From Roseiflexus sp. RS-1 (GTDB lineage: Bacteria > Chloroflexota > Chloroflexia > Chloroflexales > Roseiflexaceae): a stretch of DNA of 64,000 nucleotides. Each line of letters begins with the position of its first letter. Position 1 is the stretch's first letter. The DNA lies in NCBI RefSeq assembly GCF_000016665.1, contig NC_009523.1, forward strand, positions 5,455,501-5,519,500, written 5' to 3'. This document shows, piece by piece, positions 34,420 to 42,866 of this stretch. Position numbers and translations under genes: made by a program. Below the pieces are notes generated by a model, which was given only the letters and a program-made list of their open reading frames with translations, was not told the DNA's origin and made no database searches.

Positions 34420-35688
34420 ATGAAGCTTCTTTCCGACACAGCACGGGAACGGTCGGTTTGGGCCAATCGTGATTTTTTGTATCTCTGGGGCGCCACTGTC
34501 ATCAGCCAGCTTGGCACACAGATCACCTTTCTCGGGCTGCCGTTCCTCGCCGTCACAATGCTGAACGCCACTCCGCTAACCAGCGTGCTGGCGACGCTTG
34601 GCTGGGTGCCAGTGGTCGCGCTGGGGTTCGTCGCCGGGGCGATCATCGACCGTGGTCGCCGGCAACCGGTGTTGATCTGGTGCGATGTGGCGCGGGCAGT
34701 GGTGCTGCTGACCATCCCGATCGCCTGCCTGTTCGGCGGGCTTTCGCTCTGGCAGCTCTATGCAGTGGTGCTGCTGACGGGCGTGTTCAGCACCTTTTTC
34801 GACACGGCCTACCAGGCGCGCGTGCCCTCCCTGGTGCCCGCCGGGCAGCTGGTTGCGGCTAACAGCGGGCTTGAGATCGCCCAGTCGGGCACCCGCATCG
34901 TCGGTCCCGGGCTGGCGGGCGCGTTGATTGCGTTGCTCACCGCGCCGCTGGCGATCCTGCTCGACGCTCTGAGCTATCTCCTCTCGGCCTTGCTGCTCCT
35001 GGGCATCCGCGCGCCGGAAACGGTGTCCGACATGCCGCCGTTGGGGACACGCGCCAACCGACCCTTGCGCGTGGACATCAAAGAAGGGCTGGTGTTCTTC
35101 TGGCGCGAGCCATTGCTGCGCTCACTGGTGGGATGTACGGTGCTGATGAGTGTTGGCTGGGCGCTGGTCGAGGGCATTTTTCTGTTCTACCTCATCCGCA
35201 CGCTGGGGCTTGACGCGGGGCTGACCGGTGTGATCTTCAGCGTCGGCAACGTGGGGTTGCTGGTCGCCGCCGCCGTGACCGGGCGCCTGGTTGGGCGCTG
35301 GGGGTTGGGACCGGTGGTGGGGAGCGCAGTGGTGCTGCACGCTGGTGGCATCCTGCTGATCGCGCTAGCGCCGCTGGCGCCGTTGCCCTTCCTGATCACA
35401 GGCTATCTGGTGCGGGCAGCGGCAGTGGTGGCCTACAACATCAGCCAGGTGACGATACGCCAGTGCGTCACGCCATCACAGATGCTCGGGCGCGTCACCG
35501 CGACGGCCCGGGTGATTAGCTGGTCGAGCATTCCCAGCGGGCTGATCATCGGCGGTCTGCTGGCGACAGCCATCGGGCTTCAAACAACAATCTGGACAGG
35601 GGCGCTCCTCAGTTGCTGTGCTTGCATTCCGATGATCCTCGGCGGTGTGTGGCGAGTGCGCCGCCTGTCGGTTCCGAGCGCGTTGTAG
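34420..35688 (+). CDS. MFS transporter (EntS-like exporter group)
   Basis: About 422 residues and 12 predicted helices. RERSVWANRDFLYLWGATVI, GAIIDRGRRQPVLIWCDVAR (the loop 2-3 motif) and QSGTRIVGPGLAGALIALLT place it in the MFS_3 group of drug and siderophore exporters. ATG 34420 is preferred because the GTG at 34393 lies inside the hairpin. No obvious ribosome site precedes either start. GC content is higher than in the nearby cassette genes. Its last 75 bases and flank are duplicated at 31394-31542. Substrate unknown. Confidence 0.75.
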   Translation: MKLLSDTARERSVWANRDFLYLWGATVISQLGTQITFLGLPFLAVTMLNATPLTSVLATLGWVPVVALGFVAGAIIDRGRRQPVLIWCDVARAVVLLTIPIACLFGGLSLWQLYAVVLLTGVFSTFFDTAYQARVPSLVPAGQLVAANSGLEIAQSGTRIVGPGLAGALIALLTAPLAILLDALSYLLSALLLLGIRAPETVSDMPPLGTRANRPLRVDIKEGLVFFWREPLLRSLVGCTVLMSVGWALVEGIFLFYLIRTLGLDAGLTGVIFSVGNVGLLVAAAVTGRLVGRWGLGPVVGSAVVLHAGGILLIALAPLAPLPFLITGYLVRAAAVVAYNISQVTIRQCVTPSQMLGRVTATARVISWSSIPSGLIIGGLLATAIGLQTTIWTGALLSCCACIPMILGGVWRVRRLSVPSAL

Positions 35689-35756
35689 CGCCCCAACCTC
35701 TGCAGAAGCCAACGGGTGTGCAGCACGGGTGCGGCGCACGCAGCCCTGGCGCGCCT

Positions 35757-35824
35757 GCCCAACGGTCGGGTTCAGCTTCACACGGAGCGATGCGGAGCGC
35801 GTCGGGTTCATGCCGGTGTTGGGC
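35757..35824. other. Possible attC-like site after the MFS gene
   Basis: Perfect boxes GCCCAAC (35757-35763) and GTTGGGC (35818-35824) are 54 bases apart. The inner arms are poor: GTCGGGTTCA occurs twice as a direct rather than an inverted repeat. It may be a degraded or hybrid site. The sequence left of GCCCAAC is the one shared with 31394-31542. Confidence 0.4.
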
Positions 35825-35929
35825 CGCTGATCGTCGCCCGGCGCGGACTGCAATTCCCCCACGCCGGGCGAATCCGTCATCTGGTGCGCTCACCTCACCG
35901 CCGACCTCGTGCCGCAGGGCAGCGGTAAC

Positions 35930-36112
35930 GTCCAGCAGCCAGGGGTGAAGCTGACACCCCGTGGCATTGACCGTCGGGGCAAGGGCAGCCACGCTCACGT
36001 TGTCGGGGGCTTCGGCGATCACGCAGGCATTGGTTTCGTCGAAAGCAGAGTAAAAGGCTTCCAGGGCGCCACCCACCGATTTGATTGCCTTCTCAATCGC
36101 CGCGCGTCTGAA
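35930..36112 (-). pseudogene. GYD-domain protein fragment
   Basis: On the minus strand FRRAAIEKAIKSVGGALEAF, YSAFDETNACVIAEAPDNVS and VAALAPTVNATG match the middle and end of small GYD-domain proteins (about 95 residues). A stop codon lies directly before the fragment (36113-36115), and the N-terminal part with the family GYD motif is missing. After VNATG the frame leaves the family pattern. GYD proteins are of unknown function. Confidence 0.6.
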
Positions 36113-36197
36113 TCATTCGCTTGCAACCGGTCCCTGAGAGAACGTGGCTTGAGAAAGGGAAGCAGTTGAGCCCGCGTCCGGATATGGAAATGTCAGT

Positions 36198-36749
36198 TCA
36201 TTTCCATGTCGCAATGCGGGAAATGCGGACGTCACGCGGAAGATAACTGACCTGAATGTGATCACCCGCTTCCGCAACCTTGCGAGGGTTCGAGTCATCC
36301 ATTCGTTCTTTGATGATAAAGTCATCCCGAAACTGATAGTAGACATAAAAGTCTGTATCATTTCCTCCCCCCAGGCCTGTCATTTCAAAAAAGACAACGC
36401 GGGCCTGGCAGAGGATGCCATGCTCCCGATACTCGCGCTCGCACGTCGCCCTGACAGATCTTTCACGATGCCAACCAGCCAGAATCCACCACGCGGCCCA
36501 ACCGAGCAAAATCCCGGCAGCACCACGCAAAAGCGTGATTTCCCAGCCAGATTTCCCGACGCCGTCAGCAAGCGCCAGTCCAAGCATGATGACAGCCAGC
36601 AATCCGACAAGCATCCCAAAAAGAAATACGGTGAAACTGGAAAACTTCAGCGGCTTCCCCGCTTCAAAGACGGGAGTCTGTCCAATTCGTCTCCGAAGCT
36701 CCTCAGGCACATGGTAAGCGTACTGAACCTCGTCCCAGCGTCGTTTCAT
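36198..36749 (-). CDS. Small membrane protein, DUF3592-like
   Basis: About 183 residues. Two membrane helices (FSSFTVFLFGMLVGLLAVIM and LLRGAAGILLGWAAWWILAG) are followed by a soluble half with GILCQARVVFFEMTGLGGGN, DFYVYYQFRDDFIIKERM and GDHIQVSYLPRDVRISRI. This layout and the beta-rich C-terminus resemble DUF3592 proteins, whose role is unknown. ATG 36749 is chosen; an upstream TTG adds six residues. Its stop overlaps a hairpin (ATGGAAATG/CATTTCCAT, 36184-36207) that may terminate transcription. Confidence 0.55.
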   Translation of the reverse strand: MKRRWDEVQYAYHVPEELRRRIGQTPVFEAGKPLKFSSFTVFLFGMLVGLLAVIMLGLALADGVGKSGWEITLLRGAAGILLGWAAWWILAGWHRERSVRATCEREYREHGILCQARVVFFEMTGLGGGNDTDFYVYYQFRDDFIIKERMDDSNPRKVAEAGDHIQVSYLPRDVRISRIATWK

Positions 36750-37004
36750 AATCGTTTGATGTCTCAACTTTCAGCCACCACGGGCCAAATCAATGTGGTG
36801 ATCGGTTTCCCATGGTAAAGTCGCCGTCAATCAGCGGCGCCGCATAGCTATCGGCCACCGCCCGCCGCGTGATACCACATCAGTGAGGATCTGCCGTGGT
36901 CTGGGCGTGATCTGCGTTACGCCCGATCTCGATGCGGTACAGCTGAGCGGAGACTCAAACAACGTTGACACGGGGTACTGGTTTCAATGGCTGCCATCCA
37001 ATGT

Positions 37005-37075
37005 TCAATCTCAGGGGGCGGAGACAGCAATCTTCGCTGGCTGTCTCTGCGCCTCTCTGGAGCGACGGGTTGGGC
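37005..37075 (-). other. Palindrome with core-like box after the 37083 gene
   Basis: GGCGGAGACAGC (about 37018-37029) and GCTGTCTCTGCGCC (about 37040-37053) form a strong stem. GTTGGGC lies at 37069-37075, eight bases past the minus-strand stop at 37083. A matching left box is not clear. It is a plausible worn attC site of that gene. Confidence 0.3.
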
Positions 37076-37082
37076 AGCAAGA

Positions 37083-37736
37083 TTAGTCCGTGACGACGGC
37101 ATGTCGCTTGTAGATTCCATTTTCATCGAGCCAGATGAGTAGCCATTCTGAATCCATCCCAAAAAGAGAGCCGCGTTCCGGGCCAGTTATGTAAATCAGG
37201 TCTCGCCCTGTGCTTTGGAAATAGGCGGTATCAAGCGAGGGTCCCAACATGTTCTCAATTTCCGAGCGATGCAGTCCGGGCAGTTTTTTCACGACTTCCG
37301 CAAGCATCTTTTGCCGGGGCGTGATGTCTCCCGATATGTAGTTTGCGGATTCTGGGTCTAACCAGACCTGACGATCAAACTGCCTGTCGTATGACCCTCC
37401 CGGTAACGGAGAGGGCAGCACGTTTGCCAGAACTATGAAAGCAGCAAATGCAGCAAACCCCGCCAAAGCTATCTGCCCTGCTGCTTTTGAACGTGGTCTA
37501 ACAGGGCGCTTTCTCACTCTCGAGATAACAAGCGCAGCGGTTCCCCACAGCGCGAGCAGAATCAGTAAAGGGACAACCAACATTAACGAGAATGTCAACG
37601 ACAATAGGAAAAGGGTTGCGCCGAAACCCGGAACAACTTTCGGGATAAGGAGCAAACCGAAATAGAGAGCGAAGCCTGCGAAGGCAATCCACCATGTTCT
37701 TGACCAGGCGCCAATCATATTGCTCCCCAACGACAT
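37083..37736 (-). CDS. Hypothetical membrane protein
   Basis: About 217 residues from ATG 37736. Three hydrophobic helices (WWIAFAGFALYFGLLLIPKV, TLFLLSLTFSLMLVVPLLIL, QIALAGFAAFAAFIVLANVL) precede a soluble C-terminal domain with KMLAEVVKKLPGLHRSEIEN, MLGPSLDTAYFQSTG and EWLLIWLDENGIYKRHAVV. The last part looks like the small-domain fold of BamE/OmlA-type proteins, by eye only. The frame can be read upstream into the attC-like palindrome at 37725-37785, which I take as non-coding. Function unknown. Confidence 0.6.
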   Translation of the reverse strand: MSLGSNMIGAWSRTWWIAFAGFALYFGLLLIPKVVPGFGATLFLLSLTFSLMLVVPLLILLALWGTAALVISRVRKRPVRPRSKAAGQIALAGFAAFAAFIVLANVLPSPLPGGSYDRQFDRQVWLDPESANYISGDITPRQKMLAEVVKKLPGLHRSEIENMLGPSLDTAYFQSTGRDLIYITGPERGSLFGMDSEWLLIWLDENGIYKRHAVVTD

Positions 37737-37785
37737 ACGCTTCAACCGCAGCGAAGGCGCTGTCGGCTGGAAGCGCTGGTTGTGC
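37725..37785 (-). other. attC-like palindrome at the start of the 37083 gene
   Basis: CCCCAAC (37725-37731), GCTTCAACCGCAGCG (37739-37753), CGCTGTCGGCTGGAAGC (37758-37774) and GTTGTGC (37779-37785). The arms pair well with unpaired bases. The boxes deviate by one base each from the attC consensus. Confidence 0.4.
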
Positions 37786-37789
37786 GCCA

Positions 37790-38507
37790 TATTACCCTTT
37801 ATCTATAGAGAGATCAAGTAAACCCTGGACAAACGAGACTCCAGCCGTAGTGCTCAAGACAGGAGCTCGGAAACGTCGTGGTCGTCAGATGAGTCATTTG
37901 TTCTCCTGTCGTGAGTTGAGAATCAAGAGCGACAGAGTCCACATACTACACTGCCTGACATTGAGTCGCCCAACTACTATCAGACCGACGCGGCTTTCTA
38001 TCCCTCTGCGGAGAGTCAGACCGCAGCAGCCTTGGTTGCCTTCTTCAAAGGGCTGTACTTCGTGAAGTCGAGGAGACAACATGATACATCGTATCACGAT
38101 TGCAATTGACCCGTCAAGGTCATTCTGACCGTCTTTCTGACCAGCATCTTCCACCTCACTGACCGCTTTCTGGCACCACAATTGCGGTGCAGGCAGACCG
38201 CGACGACCGGCCGCCACAGAGAGCGCCCAGACCACTCTGCCCGAAGCGCGTCTGCCCCTCATGGCGCCCCGGTCAGAAGGCGACTCAGGCTCGCCACATT
38301 CCCGACTCTGGCAATGGTGCGGAACAGACTGGTTGCGTGCGCGGGCCGTGACCCGGCAGCAACGCTGCGCGCCCTGCCTGCAGAAGAGGCGCGACAGGGT
38401 GTATCTGGTATTATTGTTTGAAAAAGGTATTCGCGCTCTGCGCCCAACCAGGGGTGCGTAACCGTCGTATCTTGTATTCGGATCATCGTTCCCGCAGAGG
38501 AGATGCC
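37790..38507. other. Long gap, mostly without recognisable genes
   Basis: 718 bases between the right edge of the island and the methyltransferase. One open stretch, 37915-38109 on the plus strand, reads LPDIESPNYYQTDAAFYPSA, ESQTAAALVAFFKGLYFVKS up to a stop, with normal amino acid mix but no start codon; it could be the tail of a lost gene. An extended -10 candidate (TGGTATTAT, about 38407-38415) lies 93 bases before the methyltransferase start. Confidence 0.4.
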
Positions 38508-39173
38508 GTGACTGCCGAAAACTGGTTCAATCCTTTCGACAACCCCGAACTGGTCGCCGGTTATGAAACCTGGTACGAGACCGACGGGCGCACTGCCGAC
38601 ATCGCCGAGCGTCGTTTGATCCGATGGTTGCTGTCAGGGGTGCCGCAGGCGCAGAGTCTGCTGGAGGTCGGCGTCGGGACTGGTCACTTTGCGCGCTGGC
38701 TGGCATCGGAAGGGTATCGCGTCACAGGAGTGGACCTGTCCGCGCCGATGATTGCCGAGGCCGCCCGTCGTGGCAGTGTGCTTCTGGCGCGCGCGGATGC
38801 GGAAGCGCTACCGTTCCCCGATAACGCCTTCGACGGAGTGCTGCTGATCACCGCGCTGGAGTTCCTGCCACATCCCGAACGCGCATTGCAGGAGGCGGCG
38901 CGTGTGGCGCGGCATGGGATCGTCCTGGGTGTGCTCAATCGCTGGCATCCCCTGGCATGGCAGCGAAAACGCAGCGGATTGCCGGTCTGGCAGATTGCGC
39001 GTTTCTACACCCCTGCTGAACTTGAGCGCCTGGTGCGCCGGGTGCTGCATCCGTTCAACCTTCAGATAACGTGGCGTACCACACTGCTGCCCGGACTGTG
39101 GTGGTACTCCTCACGCCTGCCGTTGGGCGCTTTTACCGGTATGCGTGTGCTTCTCCTGAAACAGAAGGGGTGA
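38508..39173 (+). CDS. SAM-dependent methyltransferase (class I)
   Basis: 221 residues from GTG 38508, with AGAGGAG just upstream. LLEVGVGTGHFARWLASEGY is motif I, VTGVDLSAPMIAEAARRG the acidic second strand, ADAEALPFPDNAFDGVLLIT motif II. This is the Methyltransf_11 pattern; substrates include quinones, lipids and small metabolites. The next gene begins four bases after its stop, so both are translated from one transcript. Substrate unknown. Confidence 0.8.
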   Translation: MTAENWFNPFDNPELVAGYETWYETDGRTADIAERRLIRWLLSGVPQAQSLLEVGVGTGHFARWLASEGYRVTGVDLSAPMIAEAARRGSVLLARADAEALPFPDNAFDGVLLITALEFLPHPERALQEAARVARHGIVLGVLNRWHPLAWQRKRSGLPVWQIARFYTPAELERLVRRVLHPFNLQITWRTTLLPGLWWYSSRLPLGAFTGMRVLLLKQKG

Positions 39174-39177
39174 CATC

Positions 39178-39465
39178 ATGACGAATGAAGGACTGTCCTA
39201 TCCGGCCGGTCTGACCGCGCAGGTCAGCATCTACCCGTTACGCCAGCAGCACCTCAGCCCGGCTATCGATGCGGCGCTGGCAATCTGGCGTGAGCGCGAA
39301 TTGGATGTGCAACCAGGGGCGATGAGCACGCTAATCGCCGGTGATGAAACGACCGTGTGGGAAGCGCTGCGCGCGGCATTTGCGGCCGCAACTGCGCTGG
39401 GGGAAACGGTGATGGTGATCACGGTGTCGAATGCCTGTCCCTGGACCCCGCCTGCGCAGAGGTAG
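39178..39465 (+). CDS. YkoF-like thiamine/HMP-binding protein
   Basis: 95 residues: LTAQVSIYPLRQQHLSPAID, AALAIWRERELDVQPGAMST and GETVMVITVSNACPWTP match YkoF/MTH1187-type proteins, ferredoxin-like folds that bind thiamine or hydroxymethylpyrimidine in Bacillus YkoF. Here a single domain is present instead of the two in YkoF. It lies four bases after the methyltransferase gene. Repeat DNA begins right after its stop. Role in thiamine handling is inferred from family only. Confidence 0.7.
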   Translation: MTNEGLSYPAGLTAQVSIYPLRQQHLSPAIDAALAIWRERELDVQPGAMSTLIAGDETTVWEALRAAFAAATALGETVMVITVSNACPWTPPAQR

Positions 39466-39573
39466 CGTGTGCTCAGCAACCTGGATGGGGAGAGGAGGAC
39501 AACTCACAGGGGTAGATCTTTTGGAAAGCCCCTGCGTGCCATCTTCCGTTTCAGGCATCAGGACGCCCAGACT

Positions 39574-39602
39574 CCCCCTTCTCCCCTTGTGGGAGAAGGG
39601 GG
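39574..39602. repeat. Pyrimidine/purine hairpin repeat
   Basis: CCCCCTTCTCCC (39574-39585), five-base loop, GGGAGAAGGGGG (39591-39602), followed by TTAGGGGGATGAGGGGG. The 12-bp stem is perfect. Similar CTTCTCCC/GGGAGAAG hairpins are widespread dispersed elements in many genomes. Confidence 0.7.
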
Positions 39603-39644
39603 TTAGGGGGATGAGGGGGCAAAGGCGCACGGAAATGCCAGGCG

Positions 39645-40006
39645 CTCATGGTCTTTGAATACTTAATCCGCTCTAGCCCGCGCAGGCGGGCTTCGCCTTG
39701 TCTAGCCAAGGGCTCATGGTCTTTGAATACATAATCCGCTCGAGCCCGCGCAGGCGGGCTTCGCCTTGTCTAGCCGAGGGCTTCAGCCCCACGGCTCGTG
39801 CGGTAGAGCGGATTTAATGCTCAATCTCCATTAGCCCCACGGCTAGCGCGGTAGAGCGGATTTAATTGCTCAATCTCCATTAGCCCGACGGCAAGAGGCG
39901 CATACCGGATTAAGTTCTCAATCTCCATCAGCCCGACGGCTCGTGCGGTATAGCGGAATAAATTCTCAATCTCCATCAGCCCCACGGCAAGGGGCGAATA
40001 CCGATT
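39645..40006. repeat. Two 68-bp and five 48-bp palindromic repeat units
   Basis: 68-bp units begin CTCATGGTCTTT at 39645 and 39713, each with AGCCCGCGCAGGCGGGCT. From about 39784, five units of about 48 bases follow: AGCCCCACGG...GCGGATTTAATGCTCAATCTCCAT and variants, at roughly 39784, 39831, 39880, 39928 and 39976. They belong to the same two families as 14144-14400. Confidence 0.85.
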
Positions 40007-40180
40007 TATACCAGTTCTCATAGAGGTTGAGCCTTAAGAAGACCCTCGCAGGCTCCGAGCCTGCGGGAGGGTGTCATCCGTTGAACCTATCAGGCAAGGT
40101 TAAACTCGCCACCGGAAGCGGGCGCCTCCTGCGACACGGAGGATCCAGACGACGGTCAACGTATCTGAGAAATGCTGTCA
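40007..40180. mobile_element. Second MITE-like element, shorter relative of 14429-14691
   Basis: TATACCAGTTCTCA (40007-40020) and TGAGAAATGCTGTCA (40166-40180) are imperfect inverted ends matching the perfect ends of the first element. The inner right end GGTCAACGnnTCTGAGAA is shared. The centre has a hairpin (ACCCTCGCAGGCTC with GAGCCTGCGGGAGGGT). It again interrupts a 48-bp unit at its TA. Confidence 0.65.
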
Positions 40181-40312
40181 TTTCTTAATCTTCATCCCGT
40201 CCCCGCCTGCCCTGCAAGGGCGGGACGCCCGCACTCCGTGGCACACAGCGCAGAGAGGGAACAAACACCGGTGGACTGTGCACCGTGTCCTACCAGAGTC
40301 GATCTGACGCCC

Positions 40313-41920
40313 TTACGACCCCTCGACGCCTTCCTGCCTTTGGGCGCCCATACCCAACGACAGGTCGCCTGGATGCGCGGTTTCACGCTCAGGCGCTGCT
40401 ACCGGGATCGTCTCGTCTCCGTGCGCCTGATCGACTGGCAGATCAGGCGCTTCGTCGGAGAGCGATACCGGCTCTTGCGGGGCGGCAGATACGGCGACAT
40501 CGAACGATTCTGATGAAACGTCCGGTTGCTGCGACATCACAGGGGTAGAATCAGCGCGGTCAGCAGGGAATGGCGCTTCCGCCGGTATTGCCAGCAGTTC
40601 GATGTGACCGCAATCAGGGCACATCCACGCTCTCGGAGCAATCTGGCATTTCTGAGACGCGCCGACGATGATCGTTCCCTCGGTTGGCGCCGACACAAGA
40701 TGCTGCCCGCAGCGGATACACCTCGCCAGTCGTTCCGGTGACTCAGGTAGAGAAGGATTGACGTTCACCGCCACGGGGAGCGGGGATGGACGCGGCACGC
40801 GCGCGACGACGCGACGATAGACCGCCAGCGTCTCACGTGCAGTGCGCTGCCACGAAAACTGATCCGCCCGCGCACGCGCGAGTCGGCCCATCGTGGCGCG
40901 ACGATCCGGATCGTCCCACAGCGCCTCGATCATATCCGCCCATGCGCCAGCATCGAGCGCCGGTACATACTCGACCGCGTCACCGCCGATTTCGGGCAGG
41001 CTGGAACTCGATGAGGCAAGACAGGCGGCGCCACACGCCATTGCTTCCAGCAATGGCAGACCAAATCCTTCGTAGAGCGACGGATTGACGTACAGACGGC
41101 ATGCATTATACAGCCAGCGCAGATCGTACTGACCGACACGTCCTGCAAAGATGACGTCATCCGCGAGGCGCAAATCGCGCACTGTCGTGAAGATGTCTTC
41201 ATCACGCCATCCACGCGCCCCCGCAACCACCAGCCGGTACCCGCGATCGGGTCGCCGGTCGAGACAGATCCGCAGCGCCCGCAACAGGGTCGGCAGGTTC
41301 TTGCGCGGTTCGAGGGTGCTGACGAATAGCATAAATGAGCCTTCAGTCAGAGGCACGCCCGATAACACCCGCGCCTCGCCAGGACGAAGCGACAGCGACG
41401 TGTAGATCGGCGCAGCAGCCTCATAGATCACATCGATCCGCTCGGGTGGAAGATCGAGAAACTGAGCAATATCCTGCCGGGTCGTTTCAGAAACCGCAAT
41501 CACCGCATCAGCGCGTGCAGCGCTTTCACCCACCTGCCGGTAATATGCAGCAGCGGCACGGTCAAGAATATCAGGATAGCGCATAAATGCGAGATCGTGG
41601 ATCGTCACGACTGTCGGGCAGAATCGATAACGAGGCGCAATGAAATCCGGGAAATGGAGAACGTCAGGTCGCGTGATCAGCACTTCCAGCGGCAATATCC
41701 AGCGTTCGAAGCGATGATGCGGCGGAGTAAAGAGTGGATGGCGCGCAACGTTCGGCGCGACGACTAGCGGGCGCAGATGATCACGATGCTGAAGACTGAT
41801 AATCTGGTCATCAGTCGCAACGTGGGCAAGTGCAGCCATCAACTGGCGCGTATATTGAGGAATGCCACCGGTACGATAGGCATTCAAACGGGCGTCGATT
41901 GCAATGCGCATGACGCTCAT
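40313..41920 (-). CDS. Glycosyltransferase family 4 with C-terminal zinc ribbon and acidic tail
   Basis: 535 residues. Residues 1-380 are a GT-B glycosyltransferase: RIAIDARLNAYRTGGIPQYT, FVSTLEPRKNLPTLLRAL and the donor motif PSLYEGFGLPLLEAMACGAA. After it, CIRCGQHLVSAPTEGTIIVG then CPDCGH (about 410-455) form a CxxC...CxxC ribbon, followed by an acidic, low-complexity tail to the end. Typical GT4 mannosyltransferases end near residue 390. An extended -10 (TGCTATAAT) lies on the minus strand at 42031-42023. ATG 41911 is a possible alternative start. Substrate unknown; likely envelope or exopolysaccharide glycan. Confidence 0.85.
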   Translation of the reverse strand: MSVMRIAIDARLNAYRTGGIPQYTRQLMAALAHVATDDQIISLQHRDHLRPLVVAPNVARHPLFTPPHHRFERWILPLEVLITRPDVLHFPDFIAPRYRFCPTVVTIHDLAFMRYPDILDRAAAAYYRQVGESAARADAVIAVSETTRQDIAQFLDLPPERIDVIYEAAAPIYTSLSLRPGEARVLSGVPLTEGSFMLFVSTLEPRKNLPTLLRALRICLDRRPDRGYRLVVAGARGWRDEDIFTTVRDLRLADDVIFAGRVGQYDLRWLYNACRLYVNPSLYEGFGLPLLEAMACGAACLASSSSSLPEIGGDAVEYVPALDAGAWADMIEALWDDPDRRATMGRLARARADQFSWQRTARETLAVYRRVVARVPRPSPLPVAVNVNPSLPESPERLARCIRCGQHLVSAPTEGTIIVGASQKCQIAPRAWMCPDCGHIELLAIPAEAPFPADRADSTPVMSQQPDVSSESFDVAVSAAPQEPVSLSDEAPDLPVDQAHGDETIPVAAPERETAHPGDLSLGMGAQRQEGVEGS

Positions 41921-42022
41921 CTAACTTTTCAGGGAATTGCCGCATGCGGCGTTGCGAGTTGCAGCGTGGCAGCGATTGACGACAGGCCAGTATACCGCAC
42001 AAAGAAGGACCACGGTTCGCTT

Positions 42023-42031
42023 ATTATAGCA
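42023..42031 (-). promoter_or_regulatory. Extended -10 promoter of the glycosyltransferase gene
   Basis: On the minus strand TGC (42031-42029) precedes a perfect TATAAT (42028-42023), about 103 bases before the start at 41920. No -35 consensus is visible at 17 bases. Confidence 0.55.
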
Positions 42032-42164
42032 TATCGATACTGTTCTTCCAGTTGACGACCATTCCCGGCAACGGTACAATGTGATACCGCTGCGTGTGCA
42101 TAGCCTACCGGCGTTTCTCCGCAGCATCGCATGACTCATCGTTTGCACTGCTGATGTCAACGAT

Positions 42165-42812
42165 ATGCTGACAATCTCGCGCGCTTCGATGCCGATCTCC
42201 ATCCCGTTGCAGATCCGTGCAGCGCGTATGGACGATATTTATCCCATCCTGCGGTTGCACTGCGAAGCGTTCGCCGATAAGTTCGGCGCCGCCTTCGGCG
42301 TTCGCGGTACAGCGCGCGGTATCGAGGCGATGGCAGAAGCCTGGCGTCGCCAGGGGCGTAGCGCCCTGCGCGGCATGTTCGTTGCGGACTCTGACGGGCT
42401 TGTCGTTGGCACCATCTCGCTGCGCACCTGGGATACAGCCAGCGACGCCAGTGGCGCTGCAGAACTTGCGTTTCATCAGGTGCTGGGCGTATGGGGCGCA
42501 GTGCGTTCGATCTTCGCGCTGTCGCTGCTCGATCATACCATTGAGCGGAGCGAGGGGTATATCACCGATGTGGCCGTGCTCGCCCGTTACCGGCGCAACG
42601 GCATTGCGCGCGCATTGCTCGATCACGTGGAACAGGAAGCCCGCCAGCGCGGCAAAAAGTTTCTGGGGTTGTACGTCAGTGCGTCGAACACACCCGCTCG
42701 TCGCCTCTACGCCAGCGCTGGCTTCGTCGATTATCGGACGCGCCGCTCCTGGCTCGCCGGTCTCATTCTTCACCAACGGAGCTGGATCTACATGCGAAAG
42801 GACCTCGCCTGA
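42165..42812 (+). CDS. GNAT-family acetyltransferase (RimI-like)
   Basis: 215 residues. IQIRAARMDDIYPILRLHCE style start (PLQIRAARMDDIYPILRLHC), the acetyl-CoA loop DVAVLARYRRNGIARALLDH and SASNTPARRLYASAGFVDYR identify the fold. Middle residues include a hydrophobic stretch (QVLGVWGAVRSIFALSLLDH) seen in some larger GNATs. A TACAAT lies about 90 bases upstream. The stop codon is inside the terminator stem, so nothing else is in this unit. Substrate unknown. Confidence 0.8.
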   Translation: MLTISRASMPISIPLQIRAARMDDIYPILRLHCEAFADKFGAAFGVRGTARGIEAMAEAWRRQGRSALRGMFVADSDGLVVGTISLRTWDTASDASGAAELAFHQVLGVWGAVRSIFALSLLDHTIERSEGYITDVAVLARYRRNGIARALLDHVEQEARQRGKKFLGLYVSASNTPARRLYASAGFVDYRTRRSWLAGLILHQRSWIYMRKDLA

Positions 42813-42826
42813 GGTCCTTTTCTTTC
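42797..42826 (+). terminator. Terminator overlapping the GNAT stop codon
   Basis: AAAGGACCTC (42797-42806), four-base loop GCCT, GAGGTCCTTT (42811-42820), then TCTTTC. The stop TGA (42810-42812) lies in the loop and stem. Confidence 0.85.
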
Positions 42827-42866
42827 TATCTGGTTGTGCCAACCCTTTGAACACAAGGAGCAGACA

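Noticed and set aside
35609-36076. Complete protein starting MGGALEAF
   Set aside because: The family match begins upstream without a start and ends at about 35930; the rest crosses an attC-like site and the MFS gene end. It is a GYD fragment.
39574-39640. Terminator of the YkoF-like gene
   Set aside because: The hairpin is followed by a G-rich tract rather than T and lies over 100 bases from the stop; it is a dispersed repeat.
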